Below are positions 61,602 through 64,000 of a stretch of DNA of 64,000 nt, piece by piece. The notes beneath the pieces were generated by a model, which was not told where the DNA came from, searched no databases, and was given only the letters and a program-made list of their open reading frames with translations. The stretch spans positions 16,616,001 to 16,680,000 of the forward strand of contig OZ199838.1 in NCBI GenBank assembly GCA_964304625.1, given 5' to 3'. Source of the DNA: Kudoa neothunni. Lineage: Eukaryota; Cnidaria. The first letter of the stretch is position 1; every line of letters begins with the position of its first letter. The translations under genes were made by a program, and so were the position numbers.

Positions 61602-62916
61602 TTAGGATCGACGACTACGTCGTTCTCCATCCCTTTTAGAAGAATGCCTTCGATCACGTCTAATGTGATTGTTGTCATCGGAAGATGATCGTCGTCTTCT
61701 GGAATGACGCGAACGTCTATCACCGCCACCACCACTAGAGGATGAATCACGACGACGTCTCTTGCGACGATAATCATTGTCAACATCTCCATCGGAAGAC
61801 CCTCGATGTTTTCTATTTCGAGAAGAGCGATCCTCCTCTCCGTTGTTTCGTTTCGATTTAGCAGATTCGTCCAGTTGGTCATTGTTCTCAGCTGTAGCGT
61901 CTTCCTTCAACCAATATTTTTCCTACAAATAAAATCAGATGTTAGGCAGTTGGTTGATTAAGTGGTTGTTTAAGTAGTTATTTGGGGCTGAACAAAATTA
62001 CCTTCATTAGGTTGAATTGGCTACGTAATTTTGCGTAACCATCGTGTTGTTTCCCAAGAATGTGATCCTCGATACGCAGTTGAGTGTCTCCAATGAGAAT
62101 CAATGCCCCACAAACTTCACATACATCCATTTCGCGTTCCATTGTGAGATCAGATCGTTGGTAGGTGAGTGGATCAGGTGGTGCAGACTTTTCCGCTCTC
62201 AACTTTTCAATCACATCTGCCACCTCTTGTGCTTCAGTGACGTTTCCCTGACTACCCAACGATTCCAACTAAGCTCAACAACATTTGAATTTCACAAAAT
62301 CTTTCAATTTAACTTAAATATTTACTTTTGACAGAAGATGATCAATTTTTTGATCTAGAAATTGTTGTCTTTCTAATTCAGCTGCCTCTCTAGCCTCCTG
62401 CGATCAAAAATTACCACATTAAAATCTGCCTTTCCATTAAACCCCATTCACCTTATTTTTAGCCCGATTCTGCTCCAATCGTTGTCTTGCTTTGACTATC
62501 TTTCGGTCACAATCATCCAAAATTTCTTGAATGTATCGTTGGAGGTCCTCCTCATAACCCAATTCACCATATTTGTCACTTTTCTCGTAATGCTCCTTCA
62601 ACACGTCTGCATGTCGATTTGGACATGGTCCTAAATGGTGGTGGTTCAAATTTATAGGTTACAATCTATTCCATTCAAAACCACATACCCATATCTGCTT
62701 TTGTTCCATCGAAAAGTTCGTTTGGACAAAAAGCAGCCAAAAAATATTTACACACCTACAACATCCATAAACACATTACAACCACATCCGCACTGCTCCT
62801 CCAAAGCATACGTCTTTATCCGACCAGTGACGTTTGATACTTTTTCTCCCTGGCAATGAGTTACGGTTTGGACCCATCAATTGGTCCAAAAGTTGTGAGG
62901 CTGTTGGGACTGGCAT
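61602..62916 (-). CDS. LUC7L3: LUC7-like U1 snRNP-associated splicing factor (LUC7L3/CROP type)
   Basis: LUC7 proteins stabilise U1 snRNP at 5' splice sites. Six exons: 62812-62916, 62689-62755, 62452-62630, 62326-62397, 62002-62268, 61602-61922; introns 54-79 bp. Total 1011 nt, 336 residues, no frame break. N-terminus TASQLLDQLMGPNRN; first zinc finger CKYFLAAFCPNELFDGTKADMGPCPNRH (CCCH); central coiled coil; second zinc finger CEVCGALILIGDTQLRIEDHILGKQH (C2H2), closest to LUC7L3 (human GAFLIVGDAQSRVDDHLMGKQH). The C-terminal tail is rich in Arg, Ser, Asp and His (RRKRRRRDSSSSGGGGD and similar), an RS-like domain but short: about 85 residues against about 200 in human. Confidence 0.95.
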
Positions 62917-64000
62917 TCTGCTTAAACCTTAGGCGCACGCTATCAACGCATCCAAATACATCATGCGGTGTCGTATTTGCGCACACAACAAAATATTCGC
63001 TTATTTAATAAATCAACAATTTCCCCACCTTATTAATAAGCTGATACTCCTTTTATAATATATGTGTGACAAATCAGTTGGTCCTTAGCAACCAACTCAA
63101 CACCAACTCAACACTCGTTGGGTTGATCTCCCTGTCGAAATTTCCCAGCGTCGATAGAAATACCAATTTTTAAATTTATTCAAAAATATGATAACTAATA
63201 TTTTACATTGATCATTTTTTTTCAAATACAGAAATACCTCTATATTGCGTATTAAAATAGGAATTTGAGCTTTTAGTGCCCATTACCAGTTTTGCATCTG
63301 CGAGGTAAGAATATATTTTTATTTTTTAACTAAAAAATAATCCATTTTGTTCGTATTATTCAACTATAAGTGTGAGGGACATCGAACTAACGATGTGAGA
63401 ACTTTCCACCTTTCTTTTGCGAACTTTTGATCAAGATTTTTAACATATCAAATAGATAATTGAAGACATCGAACTATTTTTTTAATATTTAACAGTAAAT
63501 CATTCATTTCTTTAAAACAGCGGATCTCTTTGAACTTATTAATGATGTTGTATGGAAATTTTTTGTCTATGATGAAGCTTGAAGCATGAAGCAGTCTATA
63601 ATGCGTTGAGAGGCCCTTTTGATTTTGTTTTAGTTTTCTTTAATTTTACTCATTCCTTTATTTCGTATGTTCGTTGACTGTAATGTTCATAAAAAAAGAA
63701 CGGTCTGGTCGAGATTTAGTATTTATTGAAGTTTTTTTTTAATTCCAAAAATTTTTGCCTACCTAGAGAGTTATGAGTTATGAGGTTCAAATGAACAGGC
63801 AGTGCAATGAATCGTGTTATATAACTCTTGTTGAAATAATTACATGATTTTTTATACAACAATATTTCTATTTTACAATAATTAGATTTTATTGTTTTGG
63901 AGTAGGTAATGTGAAAAATGTGTTTTGATCAATATCTTGTTCGCTTTTGATAATATGGCAATTGATAATCCTGTGTATAATTTTGTAGGGGGTTATAATT
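62917..64000. other. window end, no gene recognised
   Basis: Immediately upstream of LUC7L3 the sequence is less AT-rich (62930-62990), the likely promoter. The rest to 64000 is AT-rich; I found no exon, RNA gene or mobile-element end. Confidence 0.4.

Noticed and set aside
61586-61882. 98-codon Val/Ile-rich minus-strand frame overlapping LUC7L3
   Set aside because: It is the +1 shadow of the Arg/Ser/Asp-rich tail.
1-64000. LTR retroelement or other virus-derived element
   Set aside because: No reverse transcriptase, integrase, capsid-like frame or paired long terminal repeats were recognised anywhere in the window.

Overview
The window is nuclear DNA from an animal with a compact, strongly AT-rich genome. 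Nearly every gene is split by very short GT-AG introns, mostly 42-60 bp, and most can be read through by homology. The gene set is metazoan: SBF/MTMR5-13, ARPC1, MFSD1, HAKAI/CBLL1, NOC3, an SLC7 transporter, GRASP, SNRNP40, SLC25A51, RAD21, DHDDS and LUC7L3. I cannot name the species. A reduced invertebrate (for example an orthonectid or another miniaturised parasite) would fit the short introns and trimmed proteins, but that is inference.

Layout. 1-7.6 kb: 3' part of an SBF1/SBF2 (MTMR5/13) pseudophosphatase gene, without visible DENN exons. 9.06-9.64 kb: short hAT-type element. 10.8-12.2 kb: ARPC1. 12.8-13.8 kb: two oppositely oriented copies of a tRNA-derived SINE. 14.0-17.2 kb (minus): a large type I membrane glycoprotein that I do not recognise. 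17-22 kb: gene-poor. 22.1 kb: tRNA-Glu(UUC). 23.7-27.6 kb: MFSD1. 27.7-29.8 kb (minus): unrecognised protein with a poly-Thr run. 31.9-34.9 kb: divergent pair HAKAI/NOC3. 35.7-36.6 kb: Tc1/IS630-like transposase remnant next to a 20-bp minisatellite. 39.3-41.1 kb: SLC7 transporter. 41.5-43.7 kb: piggyBac element with TTAA target duplication. 44.3-45.4 kb (minus): GRASP. 46.4 kb: small TTAA MITE. 46.9-49.4 kb: divergent pair SNRNP40/SLC25A51. 51.0-56.0 kb: divergent pair RAD21/DHDDS. 58.0-59.8 kb (minus): unrecognised membrane protein. 60.3-61.4 kb: probable hAT remnant with a SINE nested in it. 61.6-62.9 kb (minus): LUC7L3.

The genes are mostly housekeeping: pre-mRNA splicing (SNRNP40, LUC7L3), ribosome biogenesis (NOC3), cohesion (RAD21), actin nucleation (ARPC1), Golgi structure (GRASP), dolichol synthesis (DHDDS), mitochondrial NAD import (SLC25A51), lysosomal transport (MFSD1) and phosphoinositide signalling (SBF). 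They do not form one pathway. Three neighbouring pairs share short head-to-head promoters.

The two most notable observations are (i) a repeated pattern of single-base frame breaks, nearly all one surplus base in a homopolymer, in otherwise well conserved genes, and (ii) the unrecognised 923-residue repeat-containing surface glycoprotein at 14-17 kb. Exon coordinates were derived by eye from splice signals and remembered family alignments, so they need transcript support.
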